Shown in pieces: positions 26,915 through 36,394 of a stretch of DNA of 64,000 bases. The first letter of the stretch is position 1, and every line of letters starts with the position of its first letter. Under the pieces are notes generated by a model. It worked only from the letters and a program-made list of their open reading frames with translations. It was not told where the DNA came from and searched no databases. A program made the position numbers and the translations under genes. This DNA comes from Streptomyces iranensis (GTDB lineage Bacteria > Actinomycetota > Actinomycetes > Streptomycetales > Streptomycetaceae): the NCBI RefSeq assembly GCF_017874715.1, contig NZ_JAGGLR010000023.1, positions 124,001-188,000 on the forward strand, given 5' to 3'.

Positions 26915-27634
26915 ATGAGTGAGTCGAAGCTCGTCGTAAACGAGATCTTCGGCCCGACTTGAACCGTTCAGGGAGAAGGGCGGTCCATCGGGCAACGCTG
27001 TGCTTTCCTCCGCCTGGGCGGCTGCAACCTCTCATGCAGATGGTGCGACACCCCGTACACGTGGGATTGGACCGGTCTCAGCGACACCGGGGTGCCGTAC
27101 AGCCCACGTGAGGAACTCCACGCGATGTCCTGGACCGATGTGCTGCGGCAACTGCGCGGTTACGAGGTCCCGTTGATAGTGGTGTCCGGTGGAGAACCGC
27201 TCAGTCAGCAGAGCCGACTGATGCCGCTGCTGCGCTCGTTGCGCGAGTCCGGCTGCCGGATCGAGATCGAGACGAACGGCACCGTCGTTCCCGTTCCGGA
27301 GATCGCGGAGTTGGCCGTGTGCAATGTTTCACCGAAACTGAGCCACTCCGGTGATCCGGAATCGAGAAGAATCGTTCCAGCAGCACTCACGGCGCTCGCG
27401 GAAATGCCCGGCACGGCGTTCAAGTTCGTCTGCTGCTCGTCGGCCGATCTGGACGAGGTCGACCGCCTCGTCCAACGGATCGGCCCTATTCCGGTCTGGA
27501 TCATGCCGGAGGCTCGCAACCAGCGGGATCTGGACCGAAATCTCAGGGCCATCAGCGATGAGGTGATCGCTCGGGGCTGGAATCTGACGACCCGGCTGCA
27601 CATCGCCGCATGGGGTGACCGGAGGGGCGTATGA
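26915..27634 (+). pseudogene. queE: 7-carboxy-7-deazaguanine synthase with in-frame TGA, copy C
   Basis: The radical-SAM enzyme that forms the deazaguanine ring. AAGGAGG precedes ATG 26915; MSESKLVVNEIFGPT follows, then TGA at 26960-26962, then TVQGEGRSIGQRCAFLRLGG in the same frame. The cluster cysteines 37, 41 and 44 lie in GGCNLSCRWCD. VVSGGEPLSQQS, IEIETNGT, NVSPKLSHSGDP and WNLTTRLHIAAWGDRRG complete the enzyme. Relatives read GPT-VQGEG, so TGA plus the next codon looks like a 6-bp insertion. Everything else is full length, and the stop overlaps folE (ATGA). It is either a recent nonsense insertion, readthrough, or a sequence error. Confidence 0.88.
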
Positions 27635-28218
27635 CCGTCATCGACAACGAGCAGTTCCAGACGCGCGAGGCGAAGGGGGACCCGTTGGAGGACCTGGCGC
27701 GGCAGTTGCTCGCCGAGATCGGGGAGGACCCCGATCGCAGCGGTCTGAAGGAGACACCGGCCAGGTTCGCCCGGTGGTGGCGGGAGTTCACCTCGTACGA
27801 CCCCGGCGAGGTGGGAACGCACTTCCCCCTGTACACCGAGGGGCAGATCGTCATGGTGTCCGACATCAATGTGTGGTCGCTGTGCGAGCATCATCTGCTC
27901 CCGTTCTCCTGCAATCTGACCGTCGCCTACAGGCCGCGGGGGCAGGTGCTCGGCCTCTCCAAGTTCGCGCGGATCTCGCATCGGCATGCTCATCGCCTGC
28001 AAGTGCAGGAGCGGCTCGTACAGAACATCGCCGACGAGATCACGGAGGCCACCGGTTCCGAGGACGTTGGCGTGATCGGCCGGGGCGAGCATCTGTGCAT
28101 GAGCATGCGGGGCGTTCGCACCCCCGCGCTGATGACCTGCTCGGTGTTCAAGGGGATATTTCAGAGCTACGGGCCCGCCCGCGAGGAACTGGTGGCCATT
28201 ACCTTTCCCCGGCACTGA
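27631..28218 (+). CDS. folE: GTP cyclohydrolase I, copy C
   Basis: 195 aa, first step from GTP to preQ0. Motifs: EIGEDPDRSGLKETPARFAR, zinc/active site SLCEHHLLPFSC, LGLSKFARISHRHAHRLQ and EHLCMSMRGVRTPA. It starts inside the queE stop (ATGA), so expression is coupled to translation through queE; the TGA in queE may reduce it. It is very similar to copy A but not identical, so the duplication is not recent or the copies have diverged. Confidence 0.95.
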   Translation: MTVIDNEQFQTREAKGDPLEDLARQLLAEIGEDPDRSGLKETPARFARWWREFTSYDPGEVGTHFPLYTEGQIVMVSDINVWSLCEHHLLPFSCNLTVAYRPRGQVLGLSKFARISHRHAHRLQVQERLVQNIADEITEATGSEDVGVIGRGEHLCMSMRGVRTPALMTCSVFKGIFQSYGPAREELVAITFPRH

Positions 28219-28293
28219 GTCGACGTCGTACAGCCGCCGCACCGTCACCCGCCCCCGGCTGCGGCCCTACCCCCCGTTCGTCTGGAGCAACCG

Positions 28294-29457
28294 ATGAACA
28301 TCGCACTCGTCATGCTGACCTACCGTCCGGATGAGCCGGCCGGGATCGAGCGCGCGCTGGCCTCCCTTGCCGCGGGGTTGCGTGAACTCGGGCACCGCGC
28401 TGTGATCATCACCGCGGGCTCGCGGGGCCGGGACCATGACCCGGACCTGTTGCCGCTCACCTCGCTGGCCTTCCCGCACACGATCCCCTATGAGGAGATA
28501 CCGGGCATATTAGCCGATGCAACCGGCATCGGGGAGGAAGTGCGGCGCCTTCTGCGCGAGCACGAGATCGACATCGCGTGCTGGGGAGACGCGGTGTCGG
28601 GCCTGGGCTTCCTCAACCCCGCGCCGCCAGGTACCCGGACGGCTCTGATGGTGCACTTCCCGCGAGCCGACGAGGCGATGCGGGAGAGCCTCGCGCACGA
28701 GCCGGACGCGGTTGTCACCGTGAGCCCCTTCATGATCGACGAGGCTGCTCGGGCCGGTCTCGACTCAAGCCGTTGGCACGCACTGCCCAACGCGCTGCTC
28801 TGCCAGTGCGATCCGCCGGGACCGGATGTCCGCGAACGGCTCCGGCGCACGGCGCCGGTCCGTGTCGTGGCCCGAGCCGATCCCCAGAAGGGTGTAGCCG
28901 ACCTGCTGCGGGCCTTGCCGGAGCATCCGGGCCGGACCGTCCAGATCGTGCTGGCCAGGGCTGGATTCGAGCTGTGGCCCGGTTTGCAGGACCAAGTCCT
29001 GAAGGAGTGCCGAGAACTCGCCGACAAACTCCCGGATGTCGAGATCCTCCCGCCCCTCGCCTGGGACGAGGTGCAGGCCTTCTTCGCCGGGGCGGCCGTC
29101 GCCGTCGTGCCGTCCACCGGCCCGGAGAGCTTTGGCAATGTGGCGGCAGAGGCGCTGTCGGTGGGCACCCCTGTCGTCGGGTTCGGTTTGGGCCATCTGC
29201 CCGCGCTCATCGGCGCCGGTGGACGGACGGTCAGCCTGGGCGGCGGCCACGACACCGATGGCGTACCGGCGTTGACCGGTCCGTCGGTGCGCATCGCGGA
29301 GGTGGCTGAGCACATGGACGCGCTCTGGCAGGCTACGACGGACCTGCTCGATGACGCCGAGGCGTACCACGCGGCGGCGCGTGAGGCCCCGCTGCGGACC
29401 GTCCCGTACTCACCGGCCGCGGTGGCCGGTGAGTTCCTGCGCATGATGGCACCGTGA
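28294..29457 (+). CDS. GT4-family glycosyltransferase, cassette copy C
   Basis: 387 aa and the intact member of three paralogs. N-terminal domain: MNIALVMLTYRPDEPAGIER and CWGDAVSGLGFLNPAPPG. Donor domain: VVARADPQKGVADLLRALP and the E-x7-E site PESFGNVAAEALSVGTPVVG. A Leu codon at 28510-28512 is TTA, the bldA-dependent codon. It follows folE-C by 75 bp and ends before a strong terminator. Its repeated association with queD/queE/folE suggests that it glycosylates the deazaguanine intermediate or an attached sugar; this is inference. Confidence 0.88.
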   Translation: MNIALVMLTYRPDEPAGIERALASLAAGLRELGHRAVIITAGSRGRDHDPDLLPLTSLAFPHTIPYEEIPGILADATGIGEEVRRLLREHEIDIACWGDAVSGLGFLNPAPPGTRTALMVHFPRADEAMRESLAHEPDAVVTVSPFMIDEAARAGLDSSRWHALPNALLCQCDPPGPDVRERLRRTAPVRVVARADPQKGVADLLRALPEHPGRTVQIVLARAGFELWPGLQDQVLKECRELADKLPDVEILPPLAWDEVQAFFAGAAVAVVPSTGPESFGNVAAEALSVGTPVVGFGLGHLPALIGAGGRTVSLGGGHDTDGVPALTGPSVRIAEVAEHMDALWQATTDLLDDAEAYHAAAREAPLRTVPYSPAAVAGEFLRMMAP

Positions 29458-29502
29458 TCCGCCTGCCGCCGGTCACACCGCGCATGCACGAGGCATGACC
29501 GC

Positions 29503-29556
29503 AACCGCCCGCGACGCGGCGCTCGAGTTACCCCGAGCGCCGCGTCGCGGGCGGTT
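29503..29556. terminator. Strong bidirectional terminator
   Basis: A perfect 23-bp inverted repeat (29503-29525 with 29534-29556) around an 8-nt loop, extendable outward with one bulge. It sits between the convergent GT4-C and queC-C genes and should stop transcription from both sides. Confidence 0.85.
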
Positions 29557-29559
29557 CGG

Positions 29560-30309
29560 TCACGGCGCGGCGAACCGCGTGACGCTGTCGAGATACTCGG
29601 TGGGATCGACGAGGACCGCCTCCCGGAATGCCTCGCGCCGTTCGTAACAGGTCCCGCACGTTCCGCAGTGGATGTCGGCGCCCTTGTAGCAGGACCAGCT
29701 CAGCTCCAGTGGTGCGCCGAGCCGGGAACCATGCCGCACGATGTCGGCCTTGGACCACGTCATGAAGGGGGCCTCCACACGTGGTGGGGCGAATCCCTCG
29801 TTGGCCACCGTCACCAGGTCACGCAGGGTGTCGATGAAGGCAGGGCGGCAGTCCGGATAGACGAAATGATCGCCGGAGTGAATACCCAGCGCCACCGTGT
29901 CCGCCCTGCGGGCCACGGCCACGGAGACCGCGATGTTGGCCAGTACGGCGTTGCGGTTGGGGACGACCGTGGCTCGCATGGACTCATCGGCGAAGTGCCC
30001 GTCGGGCACGTCGGCCCGGTGGTCGGTGAGCGTCACGCCGCCGAGCAGGGATCCGAACCCCGAGAGGTCCACCACATGGTGTTCCGCCTCGTAGCGCTGC
30101 GCGATCCGACGGGCCGAATCGATCTCCTTACGGTGCCGCTGTCCGTAGTCCACGGTCACGGCCACCAGCTGGAACCGCAGCGCGGCGTAATGTGCGAGCA
30201 GTGTGGTGGAGTCCACTCCGCCGGACAGCACTACGACTGCGGTAAAGGGGTCCCGACTGTTCTCGTCCCGTGTCTCCACGGGCACCTCCACATTCGACTG
30301 GGTCGCCAC
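29560..30309 (-). CDS. queC: 7-cyano-7-deazaguanine (preQ0) synthase, copy C
   Basis: 249 aa from GTG 30309. Converts 7-carboxy-7-deazaguanine to preQ0 using ATP and ammonia. The PP-loop SGGVDST is at residues 29-35, TVDYGQRHRKEIDSA follows, then VVPNRNAVLANIA and LGIHSGDHFVYPDCRP. Zinc cysteines 207, 215, 218 and 221 lie in CYKGADIHCGTCGTC. It is the only intact queC in the window. Its gene order (methyltransferase, LuxR, queC on the minus strand) matches copy A, although an IS630 remnant now separates it from the LuxR remnant. Confidence 0.94.
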   Translation of the reverse strand: MATQSNVEVPVETRDENSRDPFTAVVVLSGGVDSTTLLAHYAALRFQLVAVTVDYGQRHRKEIDSARRIAQRYEAEHHVVDLSGFGSLLGGVTLTDHRADVPDGHFADESMRATVVPNRNAVLANIAVSVAVARRADTVALGIHSGDHFVYPDCRPAFIDTLRDLVTVANEGFAPPRVEAPFMTWSKADIVRHGSRLGAPLELSWSCYKGADIHCGTCGTCYERREAFREAVLVDPTEYLDSVTRFAAP

Positions 30310-30729
30310 CGAGGTATCGGCTCGGTTCGCGTGAGGTTTACAGAGTCTTTCGCCGAGGGCTCCGGCACATCACGGTGCACCACCGAAGTATTTGCCGCCA
30401 TGCGCCGATACGGCCGTGAGCGCTGGTAGGGCCCCGTGAGGTTGTTGCAGATCATGCTGTTCGGTGTCCGCTCCGGTCAGGTCCAGCGGTCCAGGGGTCC
30501 AGCGGGTCCTGGAGGATGTCGGTGGAAGCGGGAGGTCATCAGTCCACGCGAGCCCTGGCGCCAGGTCACCTCGTCCTACGCCCCCGGTCCCGGCGCCGTC
30601 GGGGAGTTGCGCCACCGCTATCGGAGGGGTCCGGTAGTTGGGCGTCGACGGGCGGCCGTCGCCGGACCGGGCAGGGACCGTGGCAGTGGTGTCGTGCAGC
30701 TGTGTGACGCCATCGTCGTCCGAGAACGG
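30310..30729. other. Region upstream of queC-C
   Basis: About 420 bp between queC and the IS630 remnant. It may hold a promoter for queC, since the regulator gene that once preceded it is broken. I see no gene. Confidence 0.3.
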
Positions 30730-31330
30730 TTCCTCCATTCTGCTGCTGGTGCTTCGGTTCCTCGGCTGGGCCCGAAGCTCGAACCGTTGCTGCTCTCCGA
30801 TGAGGAGAGGGCGGTGTTGCAACGGTGGTCGCGTCGGGCGACGTCGGCTCAGGTTTCGGGTGGCCGCCGACACGGTCCGCACACTGGAGGAGATCCCCCA
30901 AGAACGCCACGCTCTGGTCGCGGAAGTCGATGGCCGAACACAGCGGCCTGTCGAAGTCCACCGTCGGCCGAATCTGGCGGAAGTTCCCGCTCACGCCGCA
31001 CCTGACGGACACCTTCAAGCCGTCCACGAACCCGTTGTTCGTGGAGAAGGTCTAGGACGAGGGCGCGGTGGTCCTCTCGATGGATGAAAAGTCCCAGGGT
31101 CCAGGCGCTGGACCGGTCCCAGCCGGTGCTGCCGATGATGCCGGGCCTGCCCGAACGGATGTAGGCACCGTCACCCCCTCGCAGTGCTCGGCCAGACCGG
31201 ACTCCCGCCAGGCCTTCGCGTCCGCGGTGGTGCCCCGGCACCGGGCCGGACGGCCCCATCCGCAGCCCTCACGACGACGTTCGCGGACCGCTTTGAGGAG
31301 TCGCCCGAACTGATCCAGCCGTAACCCGGT
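30730..31330 (+). pseudogene. IS630-family transposase pseudogene
   Basis: Pieces on the plus strand in several frames: LEPLLLSDEERAVLQRWSRR, then PKNATLWSRKSMAEHSGLSK and STVGRIWRKFPLTPHL, then TFKPSTNPLFVEKV, a stop, and VLSMDEKSQ with PVLPMMPG shifted. The DEKSQ site marks the first catalytic Asp. At least three frameshifts. It appears to have inserted between LuxR and queC of block C. Confidence 0.8.
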
Positions 31331-31415
31331 GAACGTCTCCACCTATACACGTTCGGCCCTCAACACCCCAGCCATACACAGCAGATGCCCAGTTCACGGC
31401 CTTCTGCAACACGCT

Positions 31416-32273
31416 TTAGGTCGCTCCGTCGATCAGAAGTTCCCAACGCACCCGGCTGCCCCGGACCTTGCCGAATTCGCCTCGCCCGGGGATACCGAGA
31501 TTCCGATAGGCGCTCGAAAGGTGGAGTTCGACCGTGCGGCGGGTGATGTGTCGGCTGTTCGTGATGATGTTGTTGGCCTGCCCCAGGGGGGCGTCGATGA
31601 GTAGCCACCGCTCGCGGGGCGTTAGCGACAGGGTTCCCCGGACGGAGACGTCCTGCGGGGTGTGCTGGTCCAAGGCGACCAGTTGCAACCGCACCCGGGG
31701 CCCGAGCGCACGCGCACCGCAGTCGGCCGCCAGCCGGACCGAGCGGGTCAGGACGGCGTCGGCCTCCTGAGATCTTCCCAGCCGGGCCAGTACCGTGCCC
31801 AACTCGCCGGTGACCCGCGCCATGTCGAGGTCGTTGCCGGTCCCTTCCAGCAGATCCACCGCCGAGGTAAACATGTCCTCCGCCTCCGGCCCGCCGCAGA
31901 GGCTACCCAGCACGCGCAGTGCTCGGGCTCGCGCGCGAGACGAGCCGGTCTGCTCCGCGAACCATAGTTGTTGGCGGGCCTGTTGCAGCGCCTCGTCATG
32001 TTGCCCGGTCTGACCGAGGAGCACGGCCCCTTCGATCTGCCAGCAGATCGACCCCGGCCAGTCCATACCTGCCGACCGGGCGCGTCGGATGACTCTGGTG
32101 AGCTCGGCGCCACCGCCGACGAAGTCGCCGTCGGCGATCCGCAGCCTGGCCCGGGGCCAGCAGGACATCGGCGTAGTACCACTCCGGAGGCAGCTCACCG
32201 TGGCATCGGCCCGTGCGGTGCGGCAGGCCATTGCCAGCAGTGATGTCCGTCCGACTCCCGGCTCACCGGCCAC
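31416..32273 (-). pseudogene. Gutted LAL-type LuxR regulator, copy C
   Basis: 285-aa frame corresponding to the 991-aa regulator at 20367. The Walker A region AGEPGVGRTSLLAMACR is followed almost at once by the helical part near the C terminus (EALQQARQQLWFAEQTGSSR). The LuxR domain is also degenerate: SLTPRERWLLIDAPLGQANN, then RRTVELHLSSAYRNLGIPGR. About 600 central residues, including Walker B, are lost. It is unlikely to regulate. Confidence 0.85.
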
Positions 32274-32489
32274 CGGTCACCGGTCACCACCCAAAGGGCG
32301 AATCCCCTACGAGCACTGTCCTGAGCTGGGATCAGCATTTCCGCAAGTAATACGGGTCCGACCCACAAATCCGCGGTGTCCGATCCTCGCCTGCATCATT
32401 CGATTCCTGGTGATCACGAGGCACCGACCCCCCGCGGAGGCATTCTTGTCCATCCACGGTTGCCACGGACGAGCCGATGCCGATCCGGG

Positions 32490-33347
32490 TCAGGCCGGTC
32501 GGGCGACCAGAATCGCTGCCTGGTCGCCGATCGCGTGCGGTCGGCAACTGAAATGGCGGGACAGGGCCGGCTCCAGAGCAGCTCGTATATCCGCTGCCTT
32601 CGGATGCTGTTCGTACCAGAAGTCGGTCAGCACGGCTGCCGCTGTCGCCGCCCGCTCATCCGGTTCCCTTTCGTCGAACCGGATCGATGACTCGGCACGG
32701 TACAGCGAGAAGTCCGAGAATCCATGCTCTTCGAGTACTTGGGCAGCAGTCAGCAGCAGATAGCCATGGTGATCGTAGGGTTCCTCGGCGACCGGCACGC
32801 AGATCTCATTGAGGAGGCCCAGCAGTTCATTGCCCGAACCGCCGGAGATAAGCACGATCTTCGCCTCAGGGTTGTCCGGATCACAGACCCGGATCATTTC
32901 CTCGGTGGCTTCCCTGATGTCGCTCACATAGGGCAACACCCACGCGCAGTACACGGCGTCGAACGAACCGCTCGAGAAGGGAAGCAGTTCGGCGCTGCCA
33001 GGGAAGACGCTGACTGATCCGGAGCCGTCCTCATGCATAGACTCGACCAGTTGACGGTGCGGCTCGACCGCCGTGCACTGCCCGATCTGCTCCGCGACAG
33101 CTCTGGCCAGTTCCCCACTCCCGCCGCCTACGTCCAGGACACGGCTGTTGACAGCGGTGAGACTGCGCACAAGAGCGATTTCCTCGCCACGCTCCAGCCG
33201 ACCGGCGAAGTTCACCCACCCGTCGCCGGTTACCTGACGTGGTCCTCGATATCGGTCAGGAATCCGGTCCAGCGGCCCCAACGCGGGGTGTTCACGAATT
33301 TCGGCGAGGGTCAACCGCCCGGCCGGAACCGGCCATGCTTCTGTCAT
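32490..33347 (-). CDS. SAM-dependent methyltransferase, copy C
   Basis: 285 aa from ATG 33347 (GGAGG upstream). The class I SAM site is intact in SRVLDVGGGSGELARAVAE, with the acidic loop TAVEPHRQLVE and SFDAVYCAWVLPYV. The C-terminal part includes TDFWYEQHPKAADIRAALEP and HAIGDQAAILVARPA, shared with the collapsed copy at 23339. It is the first gene of minus-strand block C. It probably methylates the deazaguanine product or its sugar; the acceptor is unknown. Confidence 0.85.
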   Translation of the reverse strand: MTEAWPVPAGRLTLAEIREHPALGPLDRIPDRYRGPRQVTGDGWVNFAGRLERGEEIALVRSLTAVNSRVLDVGGGSGELARAVAEQIGQCTAVEPHRQLVESMHEDGSGSVSVFPGSAELLPFSSGSFDAVYCAWVLPYVSDIREATEEMIRVCDPDNPEAKIVLISGGSGNELLGLLNEICVPVAEEPYDHHGYLLLTAAQVLEEHGFSDFSLYRAESSIRFDEREPDERAATAAAVLTDFWYEQHPKAADIRAALEPALSRHFSCRPHAIGDQAAILVARPA

Positions 33348-34039
33348 GAAATCTCGACCTCCATGATCACGTTCAGTAAATTCGGGTGCCAGCGGGTTCG
33401 CGCCGGCTGATTCCGTACCGACAGTCGGGCACGTCGATGATCCCGCCGTCTGTGATGGCCTTCTTATCTCTCCTGAGCCGGGGCAGGCCGAGCAGCACTG
33501 GCTGGCGAACTCGGCGGCCGCTCATGTCTCAGATCCGGCGGGAGCACCATTCCGGATAGCGGATCCCATGTGTTCCGTGTATGCCGCACATTGCGACCAT
33601 GCCGACACATCTGACCTTCCGTCTCGCGTCACGAGCGAGGCGATGGTGACGGATGATACATCCGCCTTCGCCTTCGTCATCGAACAGAACCAATCGATGA
33701 CAATTCACTAGTGTTCGGAATCGACAGAGAGCCCAGGAAATCCTGGATGACATGGTCGATGAGTGGCTGGAATCCGGCAGTAATTCTCTACTCAGAGGCG
33801 TCAGGGTCGCACACAGCTTTACCCCTTTGCGATCATGCAAAGGTTGCCACATGAACCTTCGGGCAGTCAACCCGCAGCTACACCGAGTTTAGTTCATATC
33901 CGATGGCAGCACCCGAAGGGCAGTTGTCCGGGTCAACCTCCGAATGCACTATACTCGAACTGAGTTCAGGTCGGCGTAAGGAGACGCGGATGGACCTGTC
34001 CCGCTCGGAAATACGGTCCGTCTCTGGCCTGCAGCTTCT
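33348..34039. other. Gene-poor region beside Tn3 remnant
   Basis: About 690 bp. Short frames exist on both strands but none has a recognisable motif or convincing coding bias. The start presumably contains the methyltransferase promoter. Confidence 0.3.
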
Positions 34040-34980
34040 GCGCTCTGAGCGGCGGCCGAACGACTCGACCTTGTTGATCGCCACGGTCACCCGCCGAGGC
34101 AGCGGTGCGTCCGTCAGATACCGCAGGAGTTGGACGGTGCGGATGACGCGGCCGACCTCGCGGAAGGCGACGTACGTGGCGTTCTTGTGCGACCCGGACC
34201 GCAGCCGCTTGAGCAGCGTCGCCGAGGAGATGGCGCCCTCGCGCACGGAGATGGCCACCCGCGTCAGGTGCCGGACTTGGGACTCGATCAGGTCGCGGTC
34301 GATTGAGTTCTAACCAGCCTCGCCGAACCAGGGCGTCGATGTGCACGTACTCGGTGGTCCTGCTGGGCCGGTAGAAGGCAAGGTCCTTCCAGTTCCTGAT
34401 CCTGGGCATCAGGTCGAAGCCCAGGAGGTGCGCCAAGGTGAAGACAGGCAGCGTCTGACCCTGGGTGTCGGCGTGCACGGTGGTGGGCTCGACCTCGGAG
34501 GAGTTCTTGAGCAGGCCCTCGATGACGTAGACGGCCTCCCACACTCCGCACGGGATGAAGCGCGTGAACAGCGTGATGCAGGTATCCGAGATGTGGCGGT
34601 AGGCGATGCCTCCCGGCTTCCCGTACCGAACGGACGTCTCGGCGAGGCGGTTGTCGAAGTAGGTGTCCATGTGGGTGCCGTCAGCGGCCACGGCGGTCCC
34701 GTCGCCCCACGCCTGCGAGATGTCCAGGTGCGCGTGCGCGTTGACCAGATCGGCGATGGCCTCGTTGAGCCCAGTACGCGGTCCGCGCGCAGATCCCGAT
34801 CAGCGTGCGCTTCGGCATCCTCGCCTTGATCCCCTGGTCCAGCCGCTTCGCTGACGGGTGCTGTCCCTCCGAGCGATGCTGCTCGAGCGAGGGGATGCCG
34901 GTGGACGGGTCGATGACCAGGCTCTCGTTGTCCGAGTACCCGGCGTCCGCCGTCCCGGCGGCGGCCCGCAGCAGGTCCTC
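34040..34980 (-). pseudogene. Tn3-family transposase pseudogene
   Basis: Minus-strand pieces: DNESLVIDPSTGIPSLEQHR, KARMPKRTLIGICARTAYW, then AADGTHMDTYFDNRLAETSV, then FIPCGVWEAVYVIEGLLKNS, HADTQGQTLPVFTLAHLLGF and SVREGAISSATLLKRLRSGS. These are catalytic-domain blocks of TnpA of the Tn3 family. There are at least three frameshifts and an internal deletion after ICARTAYW. No resolvase or terminal repeats recognised. Confidence 0.85.
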
Positions 34981-34984
34981 CCAG

Positions 34985-35440
34985 CTGCCGGCGGAAGGAC
35001 ACGGCGTCAAACCCCGGCGTCTTGGCCCTGGCCCAGCCGCCGGGCAGGAACAGCGAACGCCCCGCCCGGGTCCGGGTGGCCTCGAACGGCAGCTCGCCCG
35101 CAGCCAGTTCGTCACGAGCCGGTTTGTACCGGGCCGACTTCCACCCTGTCCGGCGAGCCGTCATCCGGTCCGTCGGATCGGGCATGGCGAGCAGCATCAG
35201 ATACAGCGTGGCCGCGTCCTCACCGATGCCATGCTCTTGGGCCACCTCGGTCACCAGCTCGGGTACCGAATGGCTCGGGTCCTGCGGCCACCACGGCCGT
35301 CCGTCCCGCGCCCGCCCCCGCGGGTCCGCCCGGATCGGCGAGGAGGGCCGCGTACGCGAGTCGCGTGCCAGGCGCAGTGCGGCCTCCGCATCCGGCTCGT
35401 CGGCTGTCGGTGAGGTCCGGCCACGAGGACAACTTTGAGT
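34985..35440 (-). pseudogene. C-terminal-type fragment of a large conserved actinobacterial protein
   Basis: One frame reads WWPQDPSHSVPELVTEVA, LYLMLLAMPDPTDRMTARRT and RTRAGRSLFLPGGWARAK. I recall these blocks from very large Streptomyces proteins that accompany SWIM/MoxR/VWA genes, but I am not certain. The fragment has no start and is cut at about 34985 by the Tn3 transposase remnant. Confidence 0.45.
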
Positions 35441-35490
35441 TCTGCGGTGGTGGGTTCCTTCAACCAGGTGTCACCCAGCCGAGGACGGCA

Positions 35491-36117
35491 TCATCGCTTG
35501 CTTGCCGTGCAGTGCCTGGCGCTCTCATCAGCGAAGACACAGAACAGGCTGATGATCTCGCGGTAGCTGTCCGGGGTGTCGTGGTGCTCCTTGCGGGGCG
35601 GTCCGTCGATCCACTGGTGCCAGAGGCCGTCTGGGGCTAGGAACCGGGCTGCTTGATCGGCGCCGAGCTTGGCGTCGAGGTGCAGGAGTGCGCCGATGGC
35701 GGCTGTCTGGTCGTAGTAGAGGTCGGGGCGTGGCAGGTAGCGGTCGAGGTAAGCGACCAACAGGTCTGCGTCGGCAGGAGTGCCGAAGGTGGCGAGGGTG
35801 ACGCAGTAGGCCTGGCCCGCGTAGCAGACTTCGCTGGCGAGCAGGAGTTCGCCGAGGCGTTCACGGAACTCGGCTCTGTGGGCAACGGCGATGAGCCAGG
35901 CTGCGGTCTGGCGCTCTCGCCATCCGCCTCCGAGCAGGGTGACCAGCTCACGGGGTGTGATGTCGCCGGCGGCCTCGCCGAGCTTCCTTGTGAACTTGGT
36001 GCGTTCGCTCCCGGTCATGCGCAGGATGCTGCCGCCGAGTTTGAGGTAGCGCCGGTCGGGCGTGACATAGCGGCGGACCAGGGTGAGCGACTCGGGGTCC
36101 TCGTGGGCATGGCGCAT
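35491..36117 (-). CDS. DUF6000-like protein
   Basis: 208 aa from ATG 36117 (AGGA upstream). Blocks such as RYVTPDRRYLKLGGSILRM, GGGWRERQTAAWLIAVAHRA, CYAGQAYCVTLATFG and LVAYLDRYLPRPDLYYDQ match a Streptomyces family that I know as DUF6000. Repeated short helices suggest a HEAT-like fold. Function unknown; related proteins are sometimes found near toxin-immunity regions. It is intact among broken neighbours. Confidence 0.65.
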   Translation of the reverse strand: MRHAHEDPESLTLVRRYVTPDRRYLKLGGSILRMTGSERTKFTRKLGEAAGDITPRELVTLLGGGWRERQTAAWLIAVAHRAEFRERLGELLLASEVCYAGQAYCVTLATFGTPADADLLVAYLDRYLPRPDLYYDQTAAIGALLHLDAKLGADQAARFLAPDGLWHQWIDGPPRKEHHDTPDSYREIISLFCVFADESARHCTASKR

Positions 36118-36174
36118 AGCCGCATCCTGTCCTGGGCGATGTCGTTCGGCCAGCGGTTTGTTCAACTGGACCGT

Positions 36175-36390
36175 TCAGTCGGTGGGCTCATCGTGGGGTT
36201 CGCCGAGGTCGTCGAGGAGGCTGGTGATGCGGTCGGCGGTCCGCTGGTGGCGTTCGATCTCGCGATCCCAGCCGCGGTCCCGGGCATCGGCGATCAGTTG
36301 CCGTTCGGTGTTATCCGGTCGGGTGAGGAGGTCGCGGGGGTTGGAACCTGCGATCCGGGAAGTGGCCCTGTTCAGTCGACGAGCGTGCCG
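36175..36390 (-). pseudogene. C-terminal scrap of a recombinase/integrase-like protein
   Basis: Reads RDLLTRPDNTERQLIADARD, then RGWDREIERHQRTADRITSL and LDDLGEP, a charged helical C terminus that I associate with actinobacterial site-specific recombinases. No catalytic domain remains. Assignment uncertain. Confidence 0.35.
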
Positions 36391-36394
36391 CGCC

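Noticed and set aside
26957..26965. Selenocysteine or programmed readthrough at the queE TGA
   Set aside because: The position is not a conserved Cys, and the two codons appear inserted relative to relatives. I see no selenocysteine-insertion hairpin after it. A mutation or error is simpler.
8798..30309. A toyocamycin/sangivamycin-type cluster
   Set aside because: No nitrile hydratase subunits, phosphoribosyltransferase or amination genes in the window, and many glycosyltransferases are present instead.
8798..33347. Duplicated que blocks as an assembly artefact
   Set aside because: The copies differ throughout and carry different deletions, which a misassembly of one locus would not produce.
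33529..33870. Minus-strand 113-codon frame
   Set aside because: No family motif, weak coding bias, lies in a gene-poor region beside the Tn3 remnant.
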